Under the pieces are notes generated by a model that was not told where the DNA came from, ran no database searches, and saw only the letters and a list, made by a program, of their open reading frames with translations. Source: Collinsella sp. (GTDB lineage: Bacteria > Actinomycetota > Coriobacteriia > Coriobacteriales > Coriobacteriaceae). From it: a stretch of 64,000 nucleotides of DNA. The DNA lies in assembly GCA_019414205.1 (NCBI GenBank), contig DXML01000012.1:198360-262359 (forward strand), read 5' to 3'. Of this stretch, positions 17,038-26,292 are shown one piece after another. A program made the translations under genes and the position numbers. Within the stretch, counting starts at the first letter, position 1. The number at the start of each line of letters is the position of its first letter.

Positions 17038-17709
17038 ATGAACGAAACAGTTCCCGCGGCGCCGGTAAGCGCAGAATCGATGGCAAAGCAGGGCCGCGAA
17101 AAGCTCGGCTTGGACGCGTTTGATGCGTTGGTTCGTCGCGCCCGCACGTGCCGTCGCTTTGACGAGTCCATGCGCGTGCCGCGCGAGTTTTTGCTCGAGC
17201 TGGCGGAACTGGCGCACCTGACCCCGTGTGGTGCCAATGCTCAGCGTCTGCGTTTTCACGTGGTGAGCGGTGCCGAGGATTGCGCGCGTGTATTTGACGA
17301 GCTCGCATGGGCCGGCGCACTTAAGGACTGGCCGGGTCCTGCCGAGGGTGAGCGCCCGACCGGCTACATCGCGATTCTGGCCGAGCGCGCCGTTCCGGGC
17401 AAGCCTGTCGCTCCCATTACTGAGGTCGACACGGGCATTGCCGCACAGACGATGATGCTCGCCGCTCGCAGCGCCACGCCCGAGGTGGCAGCCTGCATGT
17501 TCAAGGCCTTTACGCCCCACGCGATCGATGCCATGGGGCTCGATAACGACAAGTATGAGCTCAAGCTGATCATGGCGTTTGGCGTTCCGGCCGAGACACA
17601 GGTGATCGATGCGATCGATTCCAACCCCGACGGCTCCATCAATTATTGGCGCGACGAGGCGCAGGTGCACCACGTACCCAAGCGTCCGCTTGCCGACGTG
17701 CTGCTGTAG
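17038..17709 (+). CDS. Nitroreductase-family flavoprotein
   Basis: 223 residues from ATG 17038. The FMN-binding start is RRARTCRRFDESMRVPREFLLELAELAHLTPCGANAQRLRFHVV, equivalent to the R-S-R/PS...N.QPW blocks of nitroreductases. GIAAQTMMLAARSATPEVAACMF forms the central dimer helix, and LIMAFGVPAE precedes the C-terminus. It is a cytoplasmic NAD(P)H-dependent FMN enzyme; the substrate is not determinable. SD is weak (TTGGGGGTCC). It ends just before a CCACAAAGG-type terminator repeat. Confidence 0.85.
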   Translation: MNETVPAAPVSAESMAKQGREKLGLDAFDALVRRARTCRRFDESMRVPREFLLELAELAHLTPCGANAQRLRFHVVSGAEDCARVFDELAWAGALKDWPGPAEGERPTGYIAILAERAVPGKPVAPITEVDTGIAAQTMMLAARSATPEVAACMFKAFTPHAIDAMGLDNDKYELKLIMAFGVPAETQVIDAIDSNPDGSINYWRDEAQVHHVPKRPLADVLL

Positions 17710-17743
17710 TTGTGCGTCGTTGCGGTGCAATCCGGCGGCAAAA

Positions 17744-17777
17744 TCACCACAAAGGCTCCTGTCCCCTTTGTGGTGGT
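17744..17777. repeat. CCACAAAGG terminator-like repeat, copy 1
   Basis: CACCACAAAGG at 17745-17755 and CCTTTGTGGTGG at 17765-17776 flank CTCCTGTCC. It is one of six near-identical palindromes in this window. This copy lacks a long T-run and sits just before the first phosphatase gene. Confidence 0.75.
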
Positions 17778-17792
17778 ACGAGGGGAGGGCGT

Positions 17793-18335
17793 GTGGCAGA
17801 TCTGTATTTGGTGCGGCATGGGCAGACTGAGCTCAATGTGCAGAGCATTTTGCAGGGCTGGCACGATTCGCCGCTTACGGCGCGCGGGCGCGAGCAGGCG
17901 CTGACGGCGCGTACGGCGTTTGCGGCGCGTGGCGTGGCCTTTGATCATGTGTATTCCTCGCCGTTGGGCCGGGCGCGGCATACGGCCGAGCTTATCGTTG
18001 GCGAGGGCCGTTCCATTGAGCTGGTCGATGACCTGCGTGAGTGGCATTTTGGCTCGCTGGAGGGCACATCAAATCGCGAGATGCCGCCGCAGCCCTGGGG
18101 CGATTATCCGGTGGCCTTTGGCGGCGAGTCGGAAGTGCAGCTTCAGTCGCGCATGGTCGCGGCGCTGTCCCGTATTATGGCCCGGCCGCAGCACGACTGC
18201 GTGCTGGCGGTTTCCCACGGCTCAGCCTGCCAGGAGTTTCTTGAGTATGTGACTGGCGGGGGAGAGCTACCCGACAACGGTGCCGTGCTTCATTTTGGCT
18301 ATTGCGACGGGGCGTTTTCGCTCTTGGGTTGGTAA
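17793..18335 (+). CDS. Histidine phosphatase family protein (phosphoglycerate-mutase-like), copy 1
   Basis: 180 residues from GTG 17793, behind AGGGGAGGG; the longer frame would begin inside the nitroreductase gene. The catalytic His is in LYLVRHGQTELN and the second His in VSHGSACQEF, with phosphate-pocket residues in SSPLGRARHTAE and the acid Glu in LREWHFGSLEG. Such proteins remove phosphate from small molecules such as alpha-ribazole-P or nucleotides. It is 17 bases upstream of a homologue of the same size, evidently a tandem duplication. Confidence 0.87.
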   Translation: MADLYLVRHGQTELNVQSILQGWHDSPLTARGREQALTARTAFAARGVAFDHVYSSPLGRARHTAELIVGEGRSIELVDDLREWHFGSLEGTSNREMPPQPWGDYPVAFGGESEVQLQSRMVAALSRIMARPQHDCVLAVSHGSACQEFLEYVTGGGELPDNGAVLHFGYCDGAFSLLGW

Positions 18336-18352
18336 CGAACGAAAGGACCCCT

Positions 18353-18988
18353 ATGAATAAAGATCTGTATCTGGTCCGTCATGGACAGACGATATTCAAC
18401 CTTAAGCGTATCATTCAGGGGTGGAGTGATTCGCCGCTTACGCAGTTGGGTTGTGACCAGGCGGCGCGCGCCGGCATGTTTTTACGTGCGCGCGGCATTG
18501 AGCCCGATCATGCCTACACCTCCACGCTTCATCGCACCGAGCAGACTATCGCCAACTTGTGGCCGGGCTTGGCGTACGAGCGCCTGGACGGCCTGCGCGA
18601 GTGGTTCTTTGGCGACTTTGAGGCCGAGCGCGTGATGCTCATGCCCGAGCGCCCGTGGCGCGATTTCTATCGTCAATTTGGCGGCGAGGGCCAGATCCAG
18701 GTGCGCACGCGCATGGTGGCGACGCTGACCGATCTTATGCAGCGTCCGGACCATACGTGCGTGCTCGCGGTAAGTCATGGCTCAGCTATCAAGGAGTTTT
18801 TGGACCACGTGCGGGGCGCGGCGGCCGACGAGCGCGAACGCGTGCCGGGCAACTGCTCAGTGCTGCATTTTGCGTTTGACGATGCGGCCGATACGTTTGA
18901 ACTGGTCGAAGTCTTTACGCAGGAAGACTACGCGCGCGAGCTGGGGCTAGAGCCGCTCGTGGCGGCGGCAGGTCCGCAGCGTGGATAA
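18353..18988 (+). CDS. Histidine phosphatase family protein, copy 2
   Basis: 211 residues from ATG 18353, preceded by GAAAGGACC. LYLVRHGQTIFN holds the catalytic His and VSHGSAIKEF the second, with STLHRTEQTIA and LREWFFGDFEAE in between. Alignment with the preceding gene is nearly end to end (RIIQGWSDSPLT versus SILQGWHDSPLT), so the pair arose by duplication. This copy has a longer C-terminal tail. It is followed by a strong terminator. Confidence 0.87.
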   Translation: MNKDLYLVRHGQTIFNLKRIIQGWSDSPLTQLGCDQAARAGMFLRARGIEPDHAYTSTLHRTEQTIANLWPGLAYERLDGLREWFFGDFEAERVMLMPERPWRDFYRQFGGEGQIQVRTRMVATLTDLMQRPDHTCVLAVSHGSAIKEFLDHVRGAAADERERVPGNCSVLHFAFDDAADTFELVEVFTQEDYARELGLEPLVAAAGPQRG

Positions 18989-19036
18989 CGCTGACGTTGC
19001 GGCCCGGTTTACCGGCGTAATTGTTTGATGCGAAAA

Positions 19037-19079
19037 GGGCGGAGGTGCATGCGTTTGCTGCATCTCCGCCCCTTGTTTG
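19037..19079 (+). terminator. Terminator after the phosphatase pair
   Basis: GGGCGGAGGTGCA pairs with TGCATCTCCGCCC around a short loop, followed by CTTGTTTGTTT. The opposing gene ends at 19118, so it may serve both strands. Confidence 0.8.
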
Positions 19080-19117
19080 TTTGGATGCTGGGTTTTCCAG
19101 CTTAGCGTTTGAGTTCG

Positions 19118-19807
19118 CTAGAACCGTGAGACCTGGTGAGTGAGCAGACCCGTCGGAACCTGCGGCGCGCTGCCGCTGACCTGCGCGGCGGGGAACAGCA
19201 CGGCTACAGCAAAGTTGAACGGCTCTTTGCCAGAGTAGGCGCCGGCAGCGCGGGCCTCGTCGGCCAGAATCTGCGATGCCCCAGCCAGTGCGGCGACATA
19301 GGCGGAGTCACCGGCGAACACCGGGTCGGGCGCCTGATCGAGCATGGCACGGATGGCGGCAACGGCGTCCTCGCGCTTGACCTCCCACACGCGATGTGTG
19401 ACGCCCGCGGGATCGGTGACGGCGTAGAGCGATGCGCCCTCTTTGGCAGCGCTCAAAATGATATCCATGACGGGCGACGCCTCGTAGGCGAGCGACACGG
19501 GGCGCGGCTGCACCTTGAGCTCGGCGATCGCGCGCGCGGTGGCGAGTGCGTCGATGCTCTCGGCGGCAGCCTCGTCGCCGCCCGTCAGCACGTTAACCGG
19601 GCAAATCGCCACGACACCCGTCACGCGTCCCGGCTCACCCGAGCATTCGTACACGTAATACGCCGCGCCTGGATCCTTGAGCATCAGACCATCGGCAATG
19701 GCTCCGCGCAGAGCATCGTTGCCGCTCAGGATGCTGCCCATTGCAGGCAGTGCCTCGAGCACGCGGTCCTGAGCCGGGCGGATGCAGGGAAACGGAAGTG
19801 CTTTCAT
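19118..19807 (-). CDS. DUF1015-like protein (shortened)
   Basis: 229 residues. The opening FPCIRPAQDRV, the AAYYVYECSGEPGRVTGVVAIC strand, the later PVSLAYEASPVMDIILSAA and the PDPVFAGDSAYVAAL stretch fit the plan of DUF1015 proteins, but it is shorter than the usual 400 or so residues and the RHE/DR block is not obvious. DUF1015 genes often lie beside serA and serC in Firmicutes and Actinobacteria, and those genes are 3 kb away here on the same strand. Function unknown; family call tentative. Confidence 0.55.
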   Translation of the reverse strand: MKALPFPCIRPAQDRVLEALPAMGSILSGNDALRGAIADGLMLKDPGAAYYVYECSGEPGRVTGVVAICPVNVLTGGDEAAAESIDALATARAIAELKVQPRPVSLAYEASPVMDIILSAAKEGASLYAVTDPAGVTHRVWEVKREDAVAAIRAMLDQAPDPVFAGDSAYVAALAGASQILADEARAAGAYSGKEPFNFAVAVLFPAAQVSGSAPQVPTGLLTHQVSRF

Positions 19808-19847
19808 GGGGCGGTCCTAACGCACGAGTCGGTTTGTTCGCGGCTTA

Positions 19848-21068
19848 TTATGCCCCAACTTGGCCGCTCGCGTCCCAGAGCACGTTATCGGCGAGCGCGA
19901 TTAGCACCTGCTGACAACGAACGATGTCGGCGTGGGGCACATTTTCGTTGGGCTTGTGCGCGAGCGCGAGCGACCCGGGACCGTAGCTCATGCAATTGCG
20001 GTTGCCTGTCTTGCCGGCAATGACGGCGGTGTCGGTGTAGCCGGTAAAGAAGCCGACGGTCGTGTCCGCGTCCGTCACGTCATCGGCGGCACGCTTGAGC
20101 GCTGCTAGAAGGGGAGAGTTCGGGTCGCGCTCGATGGCGGGGCGGTCGCCCGTCACGGTGTAGCTGCCATGGCAACCGGGAACGGCTGCTTCGGCGACGG
20201 CGATGGCCTGCTCTACCATGCGCGTCGCGGCGGCCGTATTGGTCGACGGGGTCAGACGCATGTCGACCCAGACTTTGGCGCGGTCGGGCACGACATAGGG
20301 GCGATATCCGCCCTCGATTTGGCCAAACGTGATGGTCGAAGACCCCAGCTCATCGTGCGCGGGCAGCGCCACAAACACGCGACGGAGCGAACACACGACC
20401 TCGGCCATGGCGGCGACGGCATCCGCGCCCTTCCACGGCTGGCTCGCATGCGCCGTTACGCCAGCCATTTCAATCTCGAACCACGTGCGCCCCTTGTGCG
20501 CCACCTGAATCTGTCCGTCGGTGGGTTCGGTGTCCAGCACCCATTCACGCGAGCCGACCCAGCCGGCATCGATCGCGGCCTCTGAGCCGCGCATAAAGTC
20601 TTCCTCGTCGACCGAGCAGATGAGCGAAAAGCCGCGGCGGGGCAACGCGCCATCCGCCGCCACGCGCTCGAGCGTATGGATCAGTGCGGCAATAGCGCAG
20701 GCCAGGCCACCCTTCATATCGCAGGCACCGCGGCCATAGAGTTTATCGTCGCGCACAACCGCCCCAAGCGGTGCGATGTCTGCGTCCCAGCCATCGCCCA
20801 AGGTGACGGTATCCATGTGGCAGATATAGATCAGCCGCGGCTCGTCGCTTTGGCCCGGCACGGTGACTTTAAGGTTGCGGCGCCCGGGCAGCACTTCGAG
20901 CTCCTCAATCTGCACGGCATCGAGCGCAGAACTATCAAGTTGTGCCAGCTGCTGCTCAATGAGCCTCTTAATGAAGCGCTCAATTTCATCCTCATACGCG
21001 CCCGGGTCTGAGCTGTCGATCCGCACAAGCTCCTGCGCAAGCCGCCAGGCAAAGTCCTCATCAACCAT
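19848..21068 (-). CDS. M20 family peptidase/deacylase (ArgE/DapE-like)
   Basis: 406 residues from ATG 21068, with GTGAGG seven bases upstream; a start at 21098 is possible but has a poorer site. Metal and catalytic residues are ICHMDTV (His, Asp), GRGACDMKGGLA (bridging Asp), SVDEEDF (Glu pair), VLDTEPTD (Asp) and AHKPNENV (His). The dimerisation domain is inserted around HASQPWKGADA. Members hydrolyse N-acyl amino acids or peptides in the cytoplasm; the DTEPTD signature is shared with YgeY-type hydrolases. Substrate uncertain. Confidence 0.87.
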   Translation of the reverse strand: MVDEDFAWRLAQELVRIDSSDPGAYEDEIERFIKRLIEQQLAQLDSSALDAVQIEELEVLPGRRNLKVTVPGQSDEPRLIYICHMDTVTLGDGWDADIAPLGAVVRDDKLYGRGACDMKGGLACAIAALIHTLERVAADGALPRRGFSLICSVDEEDFMRGSEAAIDAGWVGSREWVLDTEPTDGQIQVAHKGRTWFEIEMAGVTAHASQPWKGADAVAAMAEVVCSLRRVFVALPAHDELGSSTITFGQIEGGYRPYVVPDRAKVWVDMRLTPSTNTAAATRMVEQAIAVAEAAVPGCHGSYTVTGDRPAIERDPNSPLLAALKRAADDVTDADTTVGFFTGYTDTAVIAGKTGNRNCMSYGPGSLALAHKPNENVPHADIVRCQQVLIALADNVLWDASGQVGA

Positions 21069-21222
21069 ATGCAACCTCACAATCAGTTTGCTTTCCAAAC
21101 CGATTGTAAGCCTCCTGAGAGATCCGCGACGTGGGCGTGGCAGTATTTACCGTTCGCAGGCCGAGCCAGCGCGTTTGCCGTCCGAGCGGGTTCACAAGCG
21201 ACGCAGCGGGTACGTACCCTTC

Positions 21223-22272
21223 ATGGACGACATGCTGTGCGACATATCTGCCTTTCGGTATCACCGGATACCTCCACAGGTCTTGGCAATAATGCCGGAC
21301 CTGCCCGATTCTGCGGACGATCCGCGCAGGGAGCACCTATGTGAGCATCCGCTCGTCACGCATTTCCTGGGCACCCCGTTACACGTGTTGGCGCAGGGCA
21401 GCTGCGGACGTAAGGGCGATCGCATTGTCAGGCATGTTTGGAACGGGGAGAGGCCGTTTGATTCCGTGCGGCAGACGGAGTTTGGCCTCGATGTTGCGTC
21501 CCCACTCTTTACCCTGCTGACTCTGGCTTCCTCGGTCTCAAACGAGCGTCTAATCATGTGCATGTATGAGATGTGCGGCACCTTTGCCGTGTGCAAGATT
21601 GCGCCTCAGGTAAAGTCGGCACTTGAGCAGGCATATGGGAGCCGATGGAGTGACGCACGGTCGGGCTGGGAAAACGTAAAGGATGTCTCGGGGAATCCAA
21701 CGGACTTGTGGAAACGACCTCCCTTGATCGAGCTCTCTGAGCTTACAGAGTTCGTCGATAAGGTCCGGGGGCTCCGCGGCGCTAAAACGTTCATACGAGC
21801 CGCGAAATGCATTACGGGGGTGGCAGCATCGCCGCTCGAGGTCCAGGCTTCGATGCTGTTTGGCCTTACGAGGTTGCGCGGCGGCGAAGGGCTGAGCCTT
21901 ACCAATAACGTTGAGATTCGTATGACGCGCAGCGCCCGCCTGATTTCGGGGCTTGATAGGCGCTATGCCGACATCCTGCTGGCAAATAAGGACGGCAGCC
22001 GAGAGTGTCTGGTTGAATGCCAGGGTAAAGCCATTCACGGATCCATTGAATCCAAGATTTCGGACTCCGATCGAACGACGGCCTTGCAAGCCATGGGATA
22101 TCCCGTCGTTCTGATGACCTATGGTCAGCTGGCCGACTTCGATGCCTTCCGCGTGGTGATGGAGCTCATCATGTCCTATCTCGATGTGCCGCTGAAAGAC
22201 AAGACGCCGCGGCAGCAGGAGCTCGAACGGCGGCTTCGTGAGGAGATTTTTATCGATTGGGCGGGAATGTAG
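21223..22272 (+). CDS. Uncharacterised PD-(D/E)XK nuclease-like protein (paralogue of 11816 gene)
   Basis: 349 residues from ATG 21223; the longer open frame overlaps the opposite gene and is unlikely to be used. It shares with the 11816 product the sequence MYEMCGTFAV (there YFELCGAYSL), SPLEVQASMLFGLTRLRGGEGL (SPMETAFVMMLTLPKSEGGLG), YADILLANKD and CLVECQGKAIHG, then RTTALQAMGYPVVLMTYGQL. The E...D...E-x-Q pattern fits a PD-(D/E)XK core in which Gln replaces the usual Lys. No ribosome site is clear. Function unknown; neither gene has a recognised partner. Confidence 0.65.
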   Translation: MDDMLCDISAFRYHRIPPQVLAIMPDLPDSADDPRREHLCEHPLVTHFLGTPLHVLAQGSCGRKGDRIVRHVWNGERPFDSVRQTEFGLDVASPLFTLLTLASSVSNERLIMCMYEMCGTFAVCKIAPQVKSALEQAYGSRWSDARSGWENVKDVSGNPTDLWKRPPLIELSELTEFVDKVRGLRGAKTFIRAAKCITGVAASPLEVQASMLFGLTRLRGGEGLSLTNNVEIRMTRSARLISGLDRRYADILLANKDGSRECLVECQGKAIHGSIESKISDSDRTTALQAMGYPVVLMTYGQLADFDAFRVVMELIMSYLDVPLKDKTPRQQELERRLREEIFIDWAGM

Positions 22273-22544
22273 CCGCGCGGGCGGAAAACGGTCGCGCGGA
22301 CTAGAGTTTTGGTCGCAAAATACTTATATTTTGCCTTGGAAGGGCCTTAAAAATGCTACCTAGAATAAGTTGTTTCGGAAAATGGACAGTCAACTTACAT
22401 TCGGCACATAGAGACCGATTTTTACCTACTAAAGTCCCTGATAAAGCTGTTTATCAAAGCGGGTGTGCTTAGCGACTGGAGCCTCACTATCGATTATCTG
22501 AAAAAACTTGTTCTGGGTATCATTTTAAAGTCGTCCGGAGCAAC
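22273..22544. other. A+T-rich gene-free interval
   Basis: This stretch is visibly richer in A and T than its surroundings and shows no convincing coding frame, RNA gene or repeat. It ends at the serA terminator. Confidence 0.5.
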
Positions 22545-22582
22545 AAAATCGCCCCCCCGTTTCGTGAAAACGGGGGGGCGAA
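22545..22582. terminator. Terminator of the serC-serA unit
   Basis: TCGCCCCCCCGTTT pairs with AAAACGGGGGGGCGA around CGTG. On the minus strand it is followed by TTTTGTTG, fitting termination of leftward serA transcription. Confidence 0.8.
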
Positions 22583-22620
22583 TGGGCTTCGTGGTCTGTC
22601 TGGCAGGCTTGGCACCGGCG

Positions 22621-23784
22621 CTATTTAATCACGCGCACGCGATACATCGACGGAATCTGCTTGAGCGCCTCGATCGTGCTGCCGTCCAGGTGCTCATCGG
22701 TGTCGAACATGGTGTAGGCGTTCTCGCCGGCGGACTCGTTGGTCATACGCTGCACGTTGGCGTTGTCCTTGGCGAGGATTGCCGTGATCTGGCCGATCAT
22801 GTTGGGCACGTTGGCGTGCAGACAGGCGATACGGCTTGCGGCGCGCGCCTTGCCCATGCTGCAGGCGGGGTAGTTGACGCTGTGCGCGATGTTGCCGTTC
22901 TCCAGGTAATCCTTGAGCTCGCTGATGGCCATATCGGCGCAGTTGGCCTCGGCCTCGCCAGTGCCGGCGCCCGAGTGCGTGGTGATAAACGTGTTGGGCA
23001 TCTTGACGGTCTTGGGCGTGGCAAAGTCGCAGCTAAACCAGCTCAGCTTGCCCTCGCGCAGGGCAGCGTCGACGGCGTCCTCGTCAATGATGGTTTCGCG
23101 TGCGTAGTTGATGAGCACGGCGTCGGGTGCCAACAGGTTGATCTGCTCGGTGCTGATCATGCCGATGGTGTCGGCCTTGCTGGGCACGTGTACGGTGAGG
23201 TAGTCGCAGCCGCGGCAGAGATCTTCGAGCGTGCCCACGCGCTGCACTTCGCGGCTCAGCACCCACGCGTGCTCGACGGAAATGAACGGGTCGTAGCCGT
23301 AGACGTCCATACCCAGGTCGACGCAGGCGTTGGCGACCTTGGAGCCCACGTTGCCTAGGCCGATGACGCCGATGCGCTTGCCCTTGAGCTCGCGGCCCAC
23401 AAAGGCCTTCTTGGCCTTTTCGGCATCGACCTGAATCTCGGGGTCGTCGGCGTTGTTGCGCACCCAGTTCATCGACTGCACGACGCCGCGGCTTGAAAGC
23501 ACCAGCATGCCCAGGACGAGCTCCTTGACGGCGTTGCTGTTGGCACCGGGGGAGTTAAAGACGACGACGCCCTTCTTGGCGTACTCCTCGACGGGGATGT
23601 TGTTGACGCCGGCGCCGCAGCGGGCGATGGCGCGGATGCCCTCGGGCAGCTCGTGGCCGTGCAGGTCGGTGGAGCGCATCAGAATAGCGTCGGCCTCCTC
23701 GGCGGTGCCCACAAACTCGTAGCCCTCGCCAAATTCGACTTTGCCGTCCTTGGTAATGTCGTCGATGGTTTTAATCTTGCGCAT
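22621..23784 (-). CDS. serA: D-3-phosphoglycerate dehydrogenase
   Basis: 387 residues. It catalyses the first step of serine synthesis, oxidising 3-phosphoglycerate with NAD. The Rossmann motif is VIGLGNVGSKVA (about 150). Catalytic Arg lies in LINYARETIIDE and the His in ITTHSGAGTGEAE. The last 80 residues (about 310-387) form an ACT-type domain (ANVPNMIGQITAILAKDNANVQRMTN), suggesting serine feedback. This is the compact form without the large intervening domain. It lies 69 bases after serC on the same strand. Confidence 0.92.
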   Translation of the reverse strand: MRKIKTIDDITKDGKVEFGEGYEFVGTAEEADAILMRSTDLHGHELPEGIRAIARCGAGVNNIPVEEYAKKGVVVFNSPGANSNAVKELVLGMLVLSSRGVVQSMNWVRNNADDPEIQVDAEKAKKAFVGRELKGKRIGVIGLGNVGSKVANACVDLGMDVYGYDPFISVEHAWVLSREVQRVGTLEDLCRGCDYLTVHVPSKADTIGMISTEQINLLAPDAVLINYARETIIDEDAVDAALREGKLSWFSCDFATPKTVKMPNTFITTHSGAGTGEAEANCADMAISELKDYLENGNIAHSVNYPACSMGKARAASRIACLHANVPNMIGQITAILAKDNANVQRMTNESAGENAYTMFDTDEHLDGSTIEALKQIPSMYRVRVIK

Positions 23785-23853
23785 GAAAAACTCCTTAGCG
23801 GATTTGTTTATAACAAGTGGTTTGAAGTGGCTGGTCGGCCCGCTCGTTGCGGG

Positions 23854-24978
<1,125 letters not shown>

Positions 24979-25092
24979 CTTCTAGTTCCCCTCGTAGTCG
25001 TTTGAACGTTCGGGATACTTTAGCACAGTGGAGCGCCAGGCGCGACCGCATCACGGTAAAACTCGAGTGCGCCGCTATGATTTACAGGATGG

Positions 25093-25281
25093 TTACATGG
25101 GGGAGGGTTTTCTTGAGGCTCGCATCTGATCCGCCTCGATCTTCGCTTGTTTCCAGGGGCGTACGCGACCGTTTACCAGATCGTCGTAGCCACGCGTGAT
25201 GGCACGTTGAATGCGATACTCGCGTTCTTGGATGGCGGTTAGTGCGCCCGTCTGATCGGAAATAGGCTTTACGTCTGGCAT
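25093..25281 (-). CDS. Small orphan protein, Phd/YefM antitoxin-like remnant
   Basis: 62 residues from ATG 25281, with AAGGAG six bases upstream. The start MPDVKPISD is the standard opening of Phd/YefM antitoxins, but it passes directly into REYRIQRAITRGYDDLVNGRVRPWKQAKIEADQMRASRK, which resembles the C-terminal helices of such proteins; the central strand region is missing. No toxin gene adjoins it. It may be an internal-deletion relic or a distinct small protein. It lies upstream of the BREX operon on the other strand. Confidence 0.5.
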   Translation of the reverse strand: MPDVKPISDQTGALTAIQEREYRIQRAITRGYDDLVNGRVRPWKQAKIEADQMRASRKPSPM

Positions 25282-25500
25282 ATGAAGCTCCTTACATGGA
25301 ATCATATGTATAACTCAATGTTGAGTGTAGTGGAGGGTGGGGGTCCGATGCGAGGTGGCTTTGGGCGTGTGCGTGTCTGCATTCGCAAGCGAATTTATCT
25401 GGCAAGTGTGATTTGGGGCGATCTCGTCAAAGCTGCTGAGCTGCGAAAATAACCGTTAACCGGATTTAATTTTGTTGCTCAACATTTGACGCGCTGGTCG

Positions 25501-25572
25501 TGGTAACTTTTTTACCAACAGGTATGATTAATGACAAGTGCGCCGCGCCTGCCTGCTGGGCCGCGGCGCACT
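25501..25572 (+). promoter_or_regulatory. Probable BREX promoter region and leader hairpin
   Basis: TGGTAACTTTTTTACCA (25501-25517) is a palindrome of operator type. It is followed by TATGAT at 25523-25528, a good -10 element without a matching -35. The predicted transcript begins near a hairpin with arms AAGTGCGCCGCG/CGCGGCGCACTT ending at about 25573. No T-run follows, so it is not an ordinary terminator. Together these suggest controlled transcription of brxA. Confidence 0.45.
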
Positions 25573-25631
25573 TGTGACAGCCTTTGACACCCTTGGAGCG
25601 TGTACTGTGGATGTAACCACAAAAAGCGTTC

Positions 25632-25641
25632 GGGGGGGGGG
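25632..25641 (+). repeat. Homopolymeric tract of ten G at the start of brxA
   Basis: Ten consecutive G follow GTTC at 25628-25631 and run into the GTG of the open brxA frame. A run this long in coding sequence is a classic site for slipped-strand length change. Confidence 0.9.
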
Positions 25642-26291
25642 TGCTCACCCGCGAGCAATTCCTCCCGCATGAGATGCGCATCGTCGCTGCCCTTCGTATG
25701 CAGGGCGCAAGTGACGAGCAGGTCATTGTACGCGTAAAGAGCGAGAACCTCTTTCAATATCCCACGGAGCGCATGGTCGCCAACCGCGCAACCGTGTGCC
25801 TTCGCCGCCTTGACGCCATGGTGCCCACGGACGCCGTATGCGCCGCGCGCGGCATCGACCCCAAAACCGCCGTCGAGGCTGCGTCATCCCTAGCCAGGCT
25901 CATGGCATCCGGCACTCCCACGCAGGCGGACCAGGCCATCTTCTACAGCATGATCTGCCGCTACGATATCGTGCGCGAGCTCGTGCTCGTCGAGGTAGGG
26001 GAGCGCCTACAAAATTTCGATTATGCCTTTACGGCGGTTGACCTCAACGCCTTTATGACACGCTTTACCACGGAGTATCCGGACGCGGCCCGCTGGACTG
26101 AGGCCACGGTCAAGCGCATTAAGGGCTCGCTCCGCCAGACGCTCCGCCATGCCGGCCTTATCGGCGAGGGCCAGGGCCCGGAGTCCGAGCGCCTGTCACC
26201 ACTCTTCCTCGATTCCGATGTCGAGCGAGCCTTGGTTCAGCTGGGCGAGCAGTCGCTTATCGCGGCCCTTACCGGCAGGGCGGTGATGTAG
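25641..26291 (+). CDS. brxA: BREX protein BrxA (DUF1819), start probably shifted out of frame
   Basis: The open frame encodes 216 residues, BrxA-like throughout (LPHEMRIVAALRMQGASDEQVIVRVKSENLFQYPTERMVANRATVCLRRLDAM). BrxA is a small DNA-binding helical protein of type 1 BREX. The listed GTG has no spacing to a ribosome site. A better start is GTG 25607, behind GGAG at 25595-25598; it would give MDVTTKSVRGG and join this frame if the G tract had nine rather than ten G. As written, that reading stops at TGA 25670-25672, one base before an in-frame ATG at 25674 that could permit reinitiation. First gene of the operon, one base before brxB. Confidence 0.85.
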   Translation: MLTREQFLPHEMRIVAALRMQGASDEQVIVRVKSENLFQYPTERMVANRATVCLRRLDAMVPTDAVCAARGIDPKTAVEAASSLARLMASGTPTQADQAIFYSMICRYDIVRELVLVEVGERLQNFDYAFTAVDLNAFMTRFTTEYPDAARWTEATVKRIKGSLRQTLRHAGLIGEGQGPESERLSPLFLDSDVERALVQLGEQSLIAALTGRAVM

Positions 26292-26292
26292 C

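Noticed and set aside
20863..21222. Extended N-terminus of the 21223 protein
   Set aside because: The upstream part of that frame is antisense to the M20 peptidase gene and Ser/Arg-rich without family features; it has no ribosome site.
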